NCBI RefSeq assembly: GCF_000219625.1
Contig: NC_018208.1
Location: 62,001-126,000, forward strand
Source: Zymoseptoria tritici IPO323
Lineage: Eukaryota; Ascomycota; Dothideomycetes; Mycosphaerellales; Mycosphaerellaceae
Length of the DNA: 64,000 nt
Direction of reading: 5' to 3'
This document shows positions 44,335 through 55,809 of the stretch, piece by piece. How positions within the stretch are numbered: position 1 is the stretch's first letter; each line of letters opens with the position of its first letter. Under the pieces are notes generated by a model. The model was not told the origin of the DNA, did not search any database, and saw only the letters and a list, made by a program, of their open reading frames with translations. Made by a program: the position numbers and the translations under genes.

Positions 44335-45786
44335 TGTGAACCGATGTGGGGAGTCTCGACTGGTGTCGACTTGACAAATGTATCAAATTTCAACGAGAAC
44401 CAGTTTCCAAAGGACCAGAGGGTATTCTGTGTTTGGATGATAGAAGGACAGAACAAAGAGAGGTCAGAGCAGAGCCTTATATGACCTGCCCGAAAGTCCC
44501 CTCTCTTGCTCGTTCTTCTCCTGCATGATGTAGCACATGGGAGGTCCGGGTGCTCCCACTGTTGCAAAGCAGTGACATCTACCTACAGACCTCAATGGGT
44601 TCGATCTCTGGCGGAAAGGCACTTGACCTCAACTCGTGTCCGATGTCCACCACTCGGAAACGCCAGCCAGCCCAGCCTGCTGTATGTTGCACGTGCAAAG
44701 GTGCTGGCGACGACCTGTGCAAGGTACTCGGTGTTCATCGATGATTGAGTTCCCAGCGTGAGCACGGATTCCTGTATGAACGAGCAGGGCTGCAGATAGG
44801 CAAACCAGGAAGTCGCTGACCCCAGGCAAGTCAGATGGAGCTGGTCACACCCAGTGCGCGATCGGACAAATACCATGCGCAGTTTCGTTGATGAGTGGTT
44901 CCGGCGCTATTGCAAAACACCTGGATCATCCACTCCGGGCTAGAACCCCATTAACCTCACGCTGCGTAGCGAAAGAGCGCTTCGCGTGTTCAGACTCAGA
45001 GCTTCCGGCCTGCGGGGAAAGAGGAGCTGATGTCCAGGGTGCTCAAGCATCATCCTCGATGGTCAAGGCTTCAGAGGGGCGAGCTAGGGCAGTGGTCTGA
45101 TGGTGATGTCAAAGGTCAGTAATGAGCATACATGATACAGGGTGGAAGACTCATCGAACCTGGATGGCCCCGCGTTGGAAGCAACATGGCCACTTCTGAT
45201 CTGCTCATCACACTCTGTGCTGTCCTGATGATCTCGTATTCGGATATTACTCTCGCGTGATGTCAAGGAGGAGAACGAGGATTGCGGACCTCGTCTGGAA
45301 ACCCGAGATCAGTGGCCTATTCTTTTGGTGGTATCATGGACTGCTGGAAATTGAGATCATCGAATTTCCAGGAGGGCCTTGGTAACACGCCCTGTCGCTG
45401 TCGTTCATCACAGGAGATGTGAGGTCAGTGAGAAGAATCCGTCAGACCTCCACACCACATCTGATCTGATCGACTGTCGACACTGTCGATGCATCGACGG
45501 CCCCGAACGCCTTCAAGTGATCTCGAGGGAGAGAATCACCAAATTCAAATCCGGAACATGCCCTGAACCTCACCCCCGATCGCTGTCTTGTTGTTGATGA
45601 CAATATTGCAGCACTGGCCTCACGAAACCCCGGATGACATGACTCTGCCATTGGCCGCGATAGTTCCGTCACACATTTGCCTGCAGCCATCTGCATTGGC
45701 TGATCCGATAATGTGCGACTGAGATGCTCACGCAATCAATGCGCAGAGCAGAAGGTTGGAGGAGTTGAGATCTACACAGGTATCGG
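44335..45786. other. Gene-poor stretch between secreted protein and Harbinger element
   Basis: Short open frames only, none with recognisable motifs. Base composition is like the genic part, so this is unique DNA up to the TAA at 45787-45789 that starts the transposon. Confidence 0.4.
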
Positions 45787-45789
45787 TAA
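45787..45789. repeat. Target site duplication TAA (left)
   Basis: TAA directly before the left inverted repeat, matched by TAA at 49354-49356. Confidence 0.85.
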
Positions 45790-45826
45790 GGGTGCGTTTA
45801 CCTCCTGCGAATTAATCAGTTATTTG
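45790..45826 (+). repeat. Left terminal inverted repeat (37 bp)
   Basis: Identical to the reverse complement of 49317-49353 over all 37 bases; identity ends sharply at base 38. Confidence 0.95.
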
Positions 45827-45891
45827 ACGTTCTTGTATTCACGTACCACCGGCAGTCGTTAAATAGTTATTAACCGTTCAAGAGGTAAACG

Positions 45892-47400
45892 ATGCTATTA
45901 ATTAAGTGGATCTATAGCGCTGTTTACGGAAGTTACCGTCTTAGCTACGCCGTCCACCTTACGCGTCTTCTAGCTCGTATTATATACGTATATTATATTA
46001 CTGTCGTTAATTACTATCGTTTATATAGATCCGCTCTACTCCTCGGTCGTCGTCGCCGTCGTAGCTGTTGTCGTGCTTATATGCTCGATAGCGCTGTTAC
46101 TAGTCTAGTAGATCCGCCGCTATTATCGTCCTACTAGTATTATATAGATACTCGTAGATCTACGCGCCGGTACTCGAGAGGCGTTTAAATGTATATATAG
46201 ACCTAAGGACTACTACTATAGCACTACTCGGTTAAAGCAGCTAGTGTTCCGGAAGTTCGTAAAAGAGCTAGAGGCTCGTAGAGTAGATAGAACTATAGAT
46301 ACCGGTGTATTAGTCGCCGAGTAAGTAGTAATATTCCTAGACTTCCTAGGCTATAATTAGTCGATGCGGCAGTTAAGAAGGACGTACTAGCACTCGTTTA
46401 GGACCTTCTATATTATTATTAAACGTATTAGTAAGATCGTATGTTTAATAAGCGAGGAATATATCTAGATGCCGAGTTAGTATATACCGCTGCCGCCGTA
46501 TAAGAAGCTAACGACGAAGGAGAAGAACGATACTAGCTGCTTACCGTTCGGTAAGTTCTACTAGTTTAAGAACGTCGTTAGAGCTATTAATAGTACGCTA
46601 CTACTAATAAATCTGCCGGAAGAAGTTAGAGGTATATAGAACAGTCGTAAGGGGACGATCTTATAGAACGCTATAGTAGCTTACGACCTCGACATAGTAT
46701 TCTAGTTCGTACTCGTTAGATACGAGGGCTCTACACCGGATAGCACCGTGTTAAAGAAGGCATATAAGGAGGGATTCGATATGCCGCCTAGTCGGTATTA
46801 CCTTACTAATAGCGGTTACTCTACGGTCGATAATAGGCTCCTTATACTATACGAGAAAACGCGGTATTATATCCGCGAGTAGAGGGTAGCGCAACAGCGA
46901 CCTAAGACGAAGGAAGAGCTGTTTAATCTGCGGCATATATAACTACGTAATGTCGTTAAGCATATCTTCGGTGTCCTTAAGAAGCGGTTTCTAATCCTCG
47001 TATAGGGCGTACATAGTAGGTATAGTATCCGTAAGTAGACGCGGTTTATCCTCTACTACTTCGTGCTCTACAACTTTATTCTCTTAAGCGGTAACTAGCC
47101 TCTATCTTCGGAGCCGGAGTTATTAGGCCCTCGCGATAAGGACAGCGACGACGATACGGACAGTAAGGATAAGGACAGATTCGAGGACCTTAGAGATGTT
47201 AGTAGTAGCCGTAGGGCGCGCTTCCGAGATAAAATAGCCGAGTTAATATAGAAGGATTATTAAGAATTCCTCGAAATAAAGGGCTTAGATATAAGGGGAC
47301 CTTAATTAGACGACGAATTTAACTAGTAATTCCGTAAGAGACTCGGAAACGTCGTTATTATAAAGAATATGTATATTTGCTAGTTAAATCGTATATATCT
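45892..47400 (+). pseudogene. Harbinger DDE transposase pseudogene
   Basis: The first 82 codons are open from ATG 45892; a downstream frame then carries the nuclease region. Recognisable remains are RAINSTLLLINLPEE near 46577-46620 (family GAIDGT), YEGSTPDSTVL near 46720, RYYLTNSGYSTVDNRLL near 46793-46840 (family YYLADAGY) and HIFGVLKKRFLIL near 46960-47010. The first acidic catalytic residue reads Asn, and the third region reads TNSGY in place of ADAGY. Both fit G-to-A change. Many TAA/TAG codons interrupt the frame. It is not functional. Confidence 0.85.
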
Positions 47401-47829
47401 TACGCTAAGGCTATAATACTAACCTCTTCTAAAATATGCTAAGATTCTTACATTTATAGATAGAGAACAGAGCGGGGTAGGAAGATACCGCGTAGTACTT
47501 AAAGCTTAAAATTAGCGCTAAAATAAGGTAGCTCCTTCCTAATCCGGACGAAAATCGACGAATTCTTAAAACACCTCTATATAAATCGATAGTATAGCCC
47601 TACTTTTATCTCTAGTAAGGTACTTAGGCGTATCTTACCTTCCTATACGCATCTCTACTATTAAAATTACTAGTTTTGTGTTAGTAAGCGACTTTTAACA
47701 TTACCTTTTCTAACTTCCGCTTCTTAAACTCTACCTCCTTTATTAACGACTACTATATAGACCGCCTTATGTTATACTAATTAGCGGTAGCGAGCTTCCG
47801 TAACTAGCCTACTAATTGTAAAGTCCCTA

Positions 47830-49010
47830 GTATAGCGCTAGCGCCGCCGGCGGTAGAGTTAGAGGTAGAGCCGGAGCTAGTTTAGCCTTCGTAATAATCC
47901 TTCGTAGATACGACTCGAGGCGGCTACTTAACTCCTTCTTAAGGTAGGGTTTAGCGGCGACGGCGAGGTTAGGGTTTACTAACAACTCTATTAAAAGTAG
48001 GTCCTTATCGTCGTTGCTAATATCTACGAGTACGCCTACTTCCGAGAGCCGCTTACTTACTAGCTCTAATAGGGTTTGCTCCTTCTCCTTCTACTCGTCC
48101 TTCTTTACTAGGGCGGCAACGGTAAGCTATAATAGTGTTACTATCTTTACTAATACCTTTAGATACTAAGGATTAACCTTACTAATAACAGACTCCCTCT
48201 TAGCCTTCTTCGAGCGTTCCTTATTATCCCTTTCTAACTACGCGGCTCTTAGGATCTACGCGCTTCCTTCTACCTCTTCGACCTTAATATCCTACGACTC
48301 GCGCTCCTCGAGAGCATCCTTATCTATACCGCCCTCGGAATCGTCGCCGCTCTTAGCTCTACCCTTACCCTCGTCCTCGGAAGGAGTAGCTAGATTACGG
48401 CCGTTTGTAGTATACTCGCCGGTAGCTATATTAGAGCCTACAATCGTAAAGATAGCTTCCGAGAATAGTAGACAATTATCTCTAAACGGCTCGCACTTAG
48501 GGTAAGCTTCGTAATAGGCTACTTCGACGTCCTCGTCTACTAGCTTCGTAGGGTGTCTATTCTATTTACTAATATACTTTAGGTAAGTAGCATATAGTAT
48601 ATATGCCTTCTTTAGGTTACGCTACTTGTTCGCTAGCGACTAAGCGTTAAAGAAACGCTACTACTAGTTACAAAACTTATAAGTAATAGGTCGTAAGTCC
48701 CTCTTCGAGAACGAGTTGTTATACTATATAAGAGCGCGGTTCTTAAGCCTTAACAACGCCTCTAACAATACGGATATCTCCTTATTAGCCTAGCGACTAA
48801 GCCGTAGTAGCTTACTACTATATTTAAGCTACTTCTTCTACTTCTTCCGCGGCTTCTTACTCTTGCTCTTACTAGATCTAGGCACTACTACTACCTTACT
48901 ATTATTATCTTCCTTATTATTAGTCTTATCCTTCGACCTACGCTTACAGCTAGAGGCTAGCTCCTTACCCTTCTTCTTCTTCTATAGTGTTAGCTCGGTC
49001 GGTATTACGA
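47830..49010 (-). pseudogene. Harbinger second ORF, Myb/SANT-like DNA-binding protein remnant
   Basis: Read on the minus strand, the N-terminal part is Lys/Ser-rich (KKKGKELASSCKRRSKDK). It continues through RDLRPITYKFCN and RNLKKAYILYATYLKYIS, which resemble the Myb/SANT-like domain of Harbinger helper proteins. An acidic segment (DEDVEVAYYEAYPKCEPF) and a coiled-coil Lys/Glu-rich part follow. Stops are TAA/TAG in one frame. Harbinger elements need such a partner for transposase import and DNA binding. Boundaries are approximate. Confidence 0.6.
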
Positions 49011-49316
49011 AGAATAGTATATATATAACGAGTAGACTAGATAACCGCCTACAATACGTATATAACGCGCTCGGCAACGCGATATTGCTACGGACTCGGA
49101 AGGTTTACAACTATGCCGTTTATAGCACCGTACAGGCTAGAGCTATAGCAATTAATCGACTATAGTGTCGATTAATTGCAAAACTACTAGGACAGCTATA
49201 TACTAACCTTATGTAGATACAGAGCAGCGAGATTAAGCGTGCAGCAAATAACTAGTTAGTTTATAGCGACGGTAAGGTAAACGGTTGGAAGAATGGCCAT
49301 TATCTGCCGTTTTGAC

Positions 49317-49353
49317 CAAATAACTGATTAATTCGCAGGAGGTAAACGCACCC
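49317..49353 (-). repeat. Right terminal inverted repeat (37 bp)
   Basis: Reverse complement of 45790-45826. Confidence 0.95.
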
Positions 49354-49356
49354 TAA
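49354..49356. repeat. Target site duplication TAA (right)
   Basis: TAA directly after the right inverted repeat. Confidence 0.85.
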
Positions 49357-49998
49357 CCACTGCGTTGGGAGGAAGCAGCTCGAGCTCTCTCCGTGGGGGT
49401 TCATTGGATTTCCTCTTTCGGGATGCGCAGACATGGATATCCTGTCTGGTCAAAATCGTTCATCACAACTAGCGGCTGAGGTCCCGGTTCAGGGGACTAT
49501 CAGGCTCAGAGTTTGCCGGCGAAGCTGAAGCTCTACTGCAATACTCACTCCAGCTTCAGCAAGGCCTCCACACGGCCGTCTACTATGCTTCCATGTCTGC
49601 CTTCCACGGCATTCCCGTCAACTCTACAAAGAATCTATGGAATATGCGCCGCACAAACTCGAGCCGACGTTTCCGGGACGTTGAAAGACGGAAATTCATC
49701 CCTTCAAGGGCCCCTACAGATCTGACGACCTCATCAGCTCATTCTAACTTTGCACCCAGGTTCTGGGACTCACAATCCTATACCAAAGTTCACCCGAGTA
49801 AGCAAATTTCTCGCGGTGGCCGGTCGTCGTCAAGGTTGGTGAGGGGTTTGGCAACGTGTTGGGTGATCTCATCGAGCAAGATATGTGTTCATCTCGAGGC
49901 ATAAGACGCCTTTCGCGCCCGTCCTCGTCGGATCATCATCACCTTCCTTTTCCCACACACTCATTTACATTTTCAGGTTCTCCGCAGACAGCAGCAAG
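49357..49998. other. Intergenic, promoter of cysteine-rich secreted protein
   Basis: Unique-looking DNA between the Harbinger end and the ATG at 49999. No gene supported. Confidence 0.4.
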
Positions 49999-50854
49999 AT
50001 GCTCTTCGCTACTCTCACTCTCCTTGTGGCCGCTCTGGCTCCCTCAGTCGCCGGTCAGGCACCGAAGGGCGCCAAGATCTCCGCCAAAGATCACCACGAT
50101 TACGGCGACCAGAAGGACGGCTGGCACTGGTGGGACAAAGAGCACTTCTGGAAGCCAGTGGTATGCGCCGGAATCGCCCCTTATGCCTCGATCGTTGTCC
50201 GCCGCTGACGATCCCAACTCCAGGTTTGCTCGACCACCGCCGATTGCAAGAAACAGGCCCTGAAGGGCCAGAACCAGTACAAGAATTGTCCATTCCCTGC
50301 GACCAAGGACAAGAACTACTTCGACTTCGATGTTGATCTTCAATATGGTGGCACCGCCTGTTTGCCCGTGCCCAAGCAGAAGCAGAAGGAGTGCTACTGT
50401 GGCGTAAGTTTCTCCCAGCTCGCTTGGTCCCCAGCGCCCATGCCCGCAGACCTCGAACGACGTGTTCGGACAGGAATGTTACGCTAACGCATGCTATGCA
50501 GGCCGGCTTGAGCGGCGATCCCGCCAAGCTCAAGCAGTGGGTTAACGCTTACTTCGCGGCCGACGGACGTGAGTGCTTTTTCCCCACCCCGCGGCGTTTG
50601 CACCTGATCTTTGTACTGACCATTGCGATACAGTCAAGAACGTCTCGGTCAACAAGTGCTGTATCTTCGGCAAGCCGGAGGACAAGAACTTCGCGTGGAA
50701 TTGCACGTTGCAATGCGGCAAGGGCAACAAGAAATGCATCCAGGAGGTCGGCGCCGATTCTTGCAAGAAGGGAGACAAGAAATGCATCCAGAAGGTCGGC
50801 TCCGCGCCGTTCGCGTTCATTCCGATTAACCAAGCGCCTGCGTGCCCGAAATGA
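49999..50854 (+). CDS. Secreted cysteine-rich protein, 14 Cys (candidate effector)
   Basis: Four exons, 49999-50160, 50224-50403, 50502-50568 and 50634-50854, give 209 residues; introns are 63, 98 and 65 bp. A signal peptide (MLFATLTLLVAALAPSVAG) precedes an aromatic, charged N-terminus (DGWHWWDKEHFWKPV). Then follow 14 cysteines, including CYC and CC pairs and a duplicated KKCIQ-VG segment near the C-terminus (GNKKCIQEVG / GDKKCIQKVG). No catalytic motif is seen. The lysine-rich mature protein is basic. It sits between two transposons. The family is not recognised; an effector or antimicrobial role is a guess from composition and location. Confidence 0.8.
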
Positions 50855-51309
50855 GCTCGAGGCGAGACAGCAAAAGAGCCGGGATGACCGGCTCACGTGC
50901 GCGTTTGGTGGGAAGGGAAGAGGAAGTTGAGGTTCGCATTGCTTTTGATTCTGTTCTGCTATGATGTATTTATCAAAATTCAACTTTGAGGTTTGCTTGC
51001 AATCTCGATGATGTGGAACTTCCATGTCTCTCGTTCCCACTTTTATCACAGAACTGCCATCTCTGGTTGATCGGTGAGACCTTCGCACTGTCCTCCGCAG
51101 AGATGCCACCTGTGTCTGATCTCACCTCTTGCTTTGATCGTCTTCCCTTCTGTCAGACACACAAGCATATTGTGATACTCAGGCCCACCGCTCTCATAGA
51201 AATCACAATCAGCCTCCCAAGGTCCATTCATCCCTCATTTCTTTTGCCTTCCATGTACATGTATTGGAACATCGTTCCAGTCTACGCTGACCCAAATGCA
51301 TTCGGAACC
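50855..51309. other. Intergenic, no gene supported
   Basis: Space between two secreted-protein genes on the same strand; holds a 3' end and a promoter. Confidence 0.4.
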
Positions 51310-52004
51310 ATGCGCTCGACCACCTTGATCGTGGCCATCGCCGCCATCGTTGGCTCGGCTGACGCTTATCTCAAGTGTCCCGCCGGCGCAAAGTACGGCG
51401 ATACGTGCTGCGACACTTACTTCGGGCGCACCTGCGATCATGGTGGCAAGTGCTGGAAGTTTGTTTCCTGTCCAATCTCGCTCACTTGACTATCATACTG
51501 ACCTTTTCAAAAAGCAAGAACCGCGGAGGCCTGTATTGCGCTCAGACATTGTCACACCCAGTCTCGAGCAGCGACATCTGGAGGGAAAGGAAGATGGCAC
51601 GATGCATTTCTGCCAAGTGGAATTGCGGAGGAATGGATGCCTTCGGTTGTTTCTGTCGTACTGTGCGAGAACATCAGGATTGTCCTCAAAGCTCTTGCTC
51701 GGTAGAGGAGAACACAAGTCCAAGGCAGTACTGTGATTTCGTTGTATCGCGTTTGCTTGACCTCAATGTTCGTCTGCAGCCAAAGTGCGCTGTCGAAGTA
51801 TACGACGCCGTCGAAGGTGGCTTCCACGCGGCTGCTCGCACTACAGTCCGTTCACGACAAGAGCAACAAGATCGCTGCCTTTTGCAAGTGATCTTCATTC
51901 GGTGTGGCCTGAGGCAGGACATGCTTAGTCATGACCCCGTCCTTTCTTCCTTCCAAGTCCTCGTCTTGTTGGACCAGGAAATGTACCAATCTATCGCGTA
52001 TTGA
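51310..52004 (+). CDS. Secreted cysteine-rich protein, 3' part uncertain
   Basis: Exon 1 51310-51458 encodes a signal peptide (MRSTTLIVAIAAIVGSADA) and a cysteine-rich segment (KCPAGAKYGDTCC, FGRTCDHGGKCW). A 56-bp intron, 51459-51514, has a good branch site (TACTGAC) but a GTTTGT donor. Exon 2 continues NKNRGGLYCAQTL and a further Cys-rich part (ARCISAKWNCGG, GCFCRTVREHQDC, SCSV). The frame stays open to TGA 52002-52004, giving 212 residues, but the last about 90 residues lose this character, so an additional intron or an earlier end is possible. Candidate effector; family not recognised. Confidence 0.55.
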
Positions 52005-52977
52005 GGCGTCCGTCGGCGGTCTGACCCACATGAGATCGTCGGCCGTCGATGTCCAAGCCAGCGCCATTGTGGTCCAGACAGCGACAGGGCATCTCCGGAG
52101 TTTGGACGACTTCTGCCCTCGGAAGAGATTCGCTGCGATCCCCATCCTGTCCCGGGACACCGCGCTAGAGTGATGTGTCGATCGGATGAGCACAGAGCGC
52201 GGATGAGACGGAACTTGGAAGCGGCCACCTTGCTTTCTATATGGGGGCCTTTGAAAGGTCTCCTCCCGGTATGCTGGCCTTTGACGTCACCGATCATGCC
52301 ATTGCACCGCCTCGCCCTTTTCGAGCCTCGTTGTGAGTTTGTGACCATTCGCCATGTCACACGAGAGGATGGCGAGATCCGTGGATCGCGACAGTCTGTG
52401 CGTGAGATATTACTCCTGGTCTTGCTGGCTTCCGCGAACTTCCGCATGCGCGCCCATCGGTCTGGCCCAACGCTCCGTGGCATGGAGATGCTTGCTCATG
52501 GTCAGAGTCGAAGGAGGTATGACGAGTCTGACCAGCTCGAATGATCCAGACCAACGAAACAGTGCTTGCTGTCGGAAAGATCGATATCTCATGCAGAAAG
52601 GCATCGACAGATTCGCGAGCTCATATTGGCCCGGCAGGGGATCGAGGATTGAACACCATTGCATGCTTCGGGATCTGGGCCTGTGGACTCGCGATGTTGT
52701 TTACCGTAACTGATCTGCGGTCGCAACGCCTTCAGCTTCGTGTGCATTCATACTGGCTAAGCTTGCATACGGCGGAAGTCTTCATTGTCGCCAACAGATA
52801 AGAGGTCGGCTGGAAGTTTCAGCGTGGGTAAGAGACGAGTGAGCAGTACTGGACGTCCAGCACCGCCAACGACATCCACAACAACGCAACCATGCCATGA
52901 AAGGCCTGTATGACCGGATACTTTTACGTCCCATGGCCCTCGTGGACTTGACGTCTCTGACAAGAGCTACTACAGGT
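52005..52977. other. Gene-poor stretch before hAT-type element
   Basis: Only shadow-like short frames on both strands; nothing recognised. Confidence 0.4.
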
Positions 52978-52985
52978 CCTGCCAC
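52978..52985. repeat. 8-bp target duplication CCTGCCAC (left)
   Basis: Identical to 53471-53478 on the other side of the element. Confidence 0.9.
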
Positions 52986-53470
52986 TAGGGGTGGTTCTGT
53001 AGGGAATGTTTCCTACGTAGCCTACGTAGGCTACGAATAGGCTACGTAGGGAACGACGGTTTCCTACGCTAAGACCTGTCTGTATCGCTAGGGTTAGGTT
53101 TGTGTCTTCTTTAGGGTTCGGGTTTAGGTAAGGGAAGGCAGCGACAACGACGATAGATCGGGGGCAGTAACGTATATAAAAGTCGGTAGGACAGAAAGAG
53201 CATACATTACGATAAAAACAAGCCTAAATTCGTAGCATTTAGACGTCGAGAAGGCGCGCAATCGATGAAACTGTCGTGTGCTATGCTTTTTAAACCTCGA
53301 AAAAGTCGTTTCTACTTTTGTAGACACGAGATGTACGCATTTTTAGCCAAAATCCGGCGGAGCAGAAAAACCTCGGATAACCTCGGATCCCCCCGTAGGC
53401 TACGATTTCCTACGTAGCCTACGTAGGCTATGTAGGGAATTCGTTCCCTACGTAGGATTAGCCATCCCTA
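52986..53470. mobile_element. Non-autonomous hAT-type element (MITE), 485 bp
   Basis: Flanked by a perfect 8-bp duplication CCTGCCAC (52978-52985 and 53471-53478), the size typical of hAT elements. The ends are imperfect inverted repeats, TAGGGGTGG at the left and TAGGGATGG at the right (reverse complement). Inside each end lie repeated CCTACGTAGCCTACGTAGG palindromic blocks, which could be subterminal transposase-binding sites or a foldback. There is no coding capacity. The middle has telomere-like TTAGGG fragments, likely chance. It lies 146 bp left of the retrotransposon. Confidence 0.88.
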
Positions 53471-53478
53471 CCTGCCAC
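53471..53478. repeat. 8-bp target duplication CCTGCCAC (right)
   Basis: Identical to 52978-52985. Confidence 0.9.
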
Positions 53479-53612
53479 CAGATTAAGAATTAGTGGCCAG
53501 GCCTTGAACGATATACCGGCATCTCCGAGCCAATGCGGGCCCGACGATCTCTTTATCCCTATCCGAACGGGATATGGATTGAGTCACCCAAAATTAGCGC
53601 TGTCCTTGTGTG

Positions 53613-53616
53613 CACG
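53613..53616. repeat. Target duplication CACG (left)
   Basis: CACG precedes the 5' LTR and is repeated after the 3' LTR at 63105-63108. Confidence 0.8.
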
Positions 53617-53790
53617 TGTTCAAAAACACCAAAAACCTCGCTCAGGTTTACTTGAACCCTTAGAGCCTCAGGCACCGTTTCACTTAAAGGCTCGTCATTA
53701 TCACATGACTCGCTCGTTTCAGTTAGTCTATATAGCTTAAGGGCCTTTGCCCTTATAAATTAGTATTATTCTTTTTCCGCTTTTTGATTA
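53617..53790 (+). repeat. 5' LTR, 174 bp
   Basis: Starts TGTTC and ends GATTA, where the 3' copy reads GATCA, so the canonical TG...CA end has been changed here by C-to-T. A TATA-like CTTATAAATTAG lies near 53753-53764. It aligns without gaps to 62931-63104 with 11 transitions. Confidence 0.95.
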
Positions 53791-53810
53791 TCTAGTAGCT
53801 AAGAGCACTT
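53791..53810 (+). other. Putative primer binding site (mutated)
   Basis: Right after the 5' LTR, TCTAGTAGCTAAGAGCAC could be a tRNA-primer site whose leading TGG became TAG by G-to-A change. The tRNA cannot be named with certainty. Confidence 0.35.
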
Positions 53811-54307
53811 AAGGCGGCTCCTTAGCCGTCTTACCGGCTAGCTCTGCCACTTAAGGGTCAGAGCTAGCCGGATGCTCGATTTATTGCCTATTTAATTAAA
53901 CTAGCTTAAAACGACTCTGGTTTAAGACCTCCTTAGACCTATAGACTATACCGGACTTTCTACTTGGACTGTATACCTAACTAGAAATACCGGGTTTTCT
54001 ATAGCTAGGGGTCCTATATATAGCGATTTACTCGGCGGTGCTATATGTGCTAGATTGCTAACTTCTACTTAAACGTTAACGCAAAACTCGTTTTGCCTTA
54101 AGTTTAAGACTTAAAGCATAGAATTACCGCACTCAAAACTAGTTACCTAAACACTTAAAGCGCGCTATGTTTAAACACGACAATAGCTAGAGCTGCCTAG
54201 CCGCTTAAGGAACTATAAGGAGGAAGTTATAACCCTTTAAGTTACCGGAAGCAACAACAATAGCAATTTAATTTAGTTCGATTAACAACCTATCCTACTA
54301 AGACAAG

Positions 54308-55800
54308 ATGTCCGTTACTAGCTAAGCCGAAGGAACTACAGAGCTTCCTTCCTCCTACGACTTAAACCTAACAGTTGCTAAAGGAGAAAGGCTTAAGGAA
54401 GATAGGGAAGGCTATCTAAGCCTAATTAGCGAACTTAATCGCATTAAGGAACGAGGTAGCGATGCAGGGGCGGTACTATCCACTACTGCTCGTTTCTTTC
54501 CTAAAGGAGATCCTTAGATAGATCCCCTAGCTCTACTTAGAGCTAATATTACCTTCCGAACTCCTACTTAACTAAGCCGACCTACTGCTACGAATGTAGG
54601 CTTAGGCCCTACTCGTTTTAGCGAGTATGTGGCCGCCTTAAGGGAGATAGAGGAATATATTAATCGACTTAAAGCGGACGCTATCCGACTTTAGGCCGAG
54701 AACGCCCGCTTGTCCCAGGAGCCTGTTCGAGCAGGATCTGCTAACAGGCCTATCCGGGGACTAAGCGAGCTAGGAGCCGTACGGTTTAAGCTATCCCTAT
54801 ATCGAGGAGATAACCCTAGATACGGCTTAAGTAACGATAAGGGACTAAGTCGTCCCTATCGCTACACGTCTGGAACACTAGGCAGGGATACAACTCCCCT
54901 TAATTCCTTAGATACTTTTATTAAGGCTTCCGTCCGGGCACTAGAACTATATTAGGGAGACACTCGAAACAACGCTGCTAATATCTAGGTTAGGTCTATA
55001 GAGCGTTACTTAAGGTCTTAGATTACCCTAAGATAGAGGGGTATCCGCCTATTCGAAGCTAACCTTATCGAATTAGTAGGTAGCTAGATGCAGCGTAACG
55101 CCCTTGCTTAGTAGGAGGAACAGGAAGAGACTTGTAGGCTTAAAATTATCGAGGGAACCTATACCCTTAACTTAATGCTCGGCAACCTCGTCTCCTATTT
55201 CTAAGATTATTATTACTAAGAGAAGCTCTAGAGATAATACCGAGCTCTTAAGTAAACAGGAGGTGTTATTACCTTTTACTACAAAATCCTCTCCGTAGCT
55301 CGCATACTTAAGCTAAGGCCTAATAACTTCTCTAATGCTACTGTCTTCTTTAATAGGCTTAAGCTGTCGATTCGAGCTAAGCTTATTCGACATAAGCTTA
55401 CCCCTTAAAAGGCTAGACTACAGGAGATTATAGACTAGGCTTAAGCTATCGACGTAGCTAACTAGGAGGTCGTAGATTCTTAAAGGGGCCTAAGAATAGA
55501 TGCCCCTGCCTTTAAGGAAAACCGCAATGCTCTTGCTAGGAAGGCTTTTAAACTAAGAAAGGTAAACAAGACTACCGTTAAGTACGTTGCCGCTGCCCTT
55601 AAACATATAGCCAACGACAATAGCTTTAAGCTACCGGCTTAGGAGTATTCCTTAAAGTGCTATAACTGCGGAGTCGCCGGACACACCTAGTATCGCTGTT
55701 AGAAGAAGCTTAAGCCAGACTTGTAGAAGAAGTAGGACGACTACAACAGACGCAAGGGGGGCTTAAGCAAGCCGACAAAAAAATAGACAGCGACTTAGAT
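54308..55800 (+). pseudogene. gag pseudogene with zinc knuckle
   Basis: The frame begins ATG 54308 (MSVTS, then stop) and runs through Glu/Lys/Arg-rich capsid-like sequence. The end has a C-x2-C-x4-H-x4-C zinc knuckle at 55658-55699 (CYNCGVAGHT, stop, YRC). The four metal ligands are intact although neighbouring codons became TAG. The frame is broken by many TAA/TAG. The longest open part is 54710-54955. Confidence 0.78.
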
Positions 55801-55809
55801 ACTAAGGAT

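Larger units (their letters stand above)
45790..49353 (+). mobile_element. PIF/Harbinger DNA transposon, RIP-inactivated, complete ends
   Basis: 3564 bp flanked by TAA target duplications (45787-45789 and 49354-49356), the usual TWA target of this superfamily. Perfect 37-bp terminal inverted repeats start gggtgcgtttacctcctgcg (45790-45826 and 49317-49353). Two converging coding regions are present: a transposase on the plus strand and a second ORF on the minus strand. The inside is rich in TA and poor in CA/TG, and both frames are full of TAA/TAG. The ends are still intact, so the element could in principle be moved by an active relative. Confidence 0.9.
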
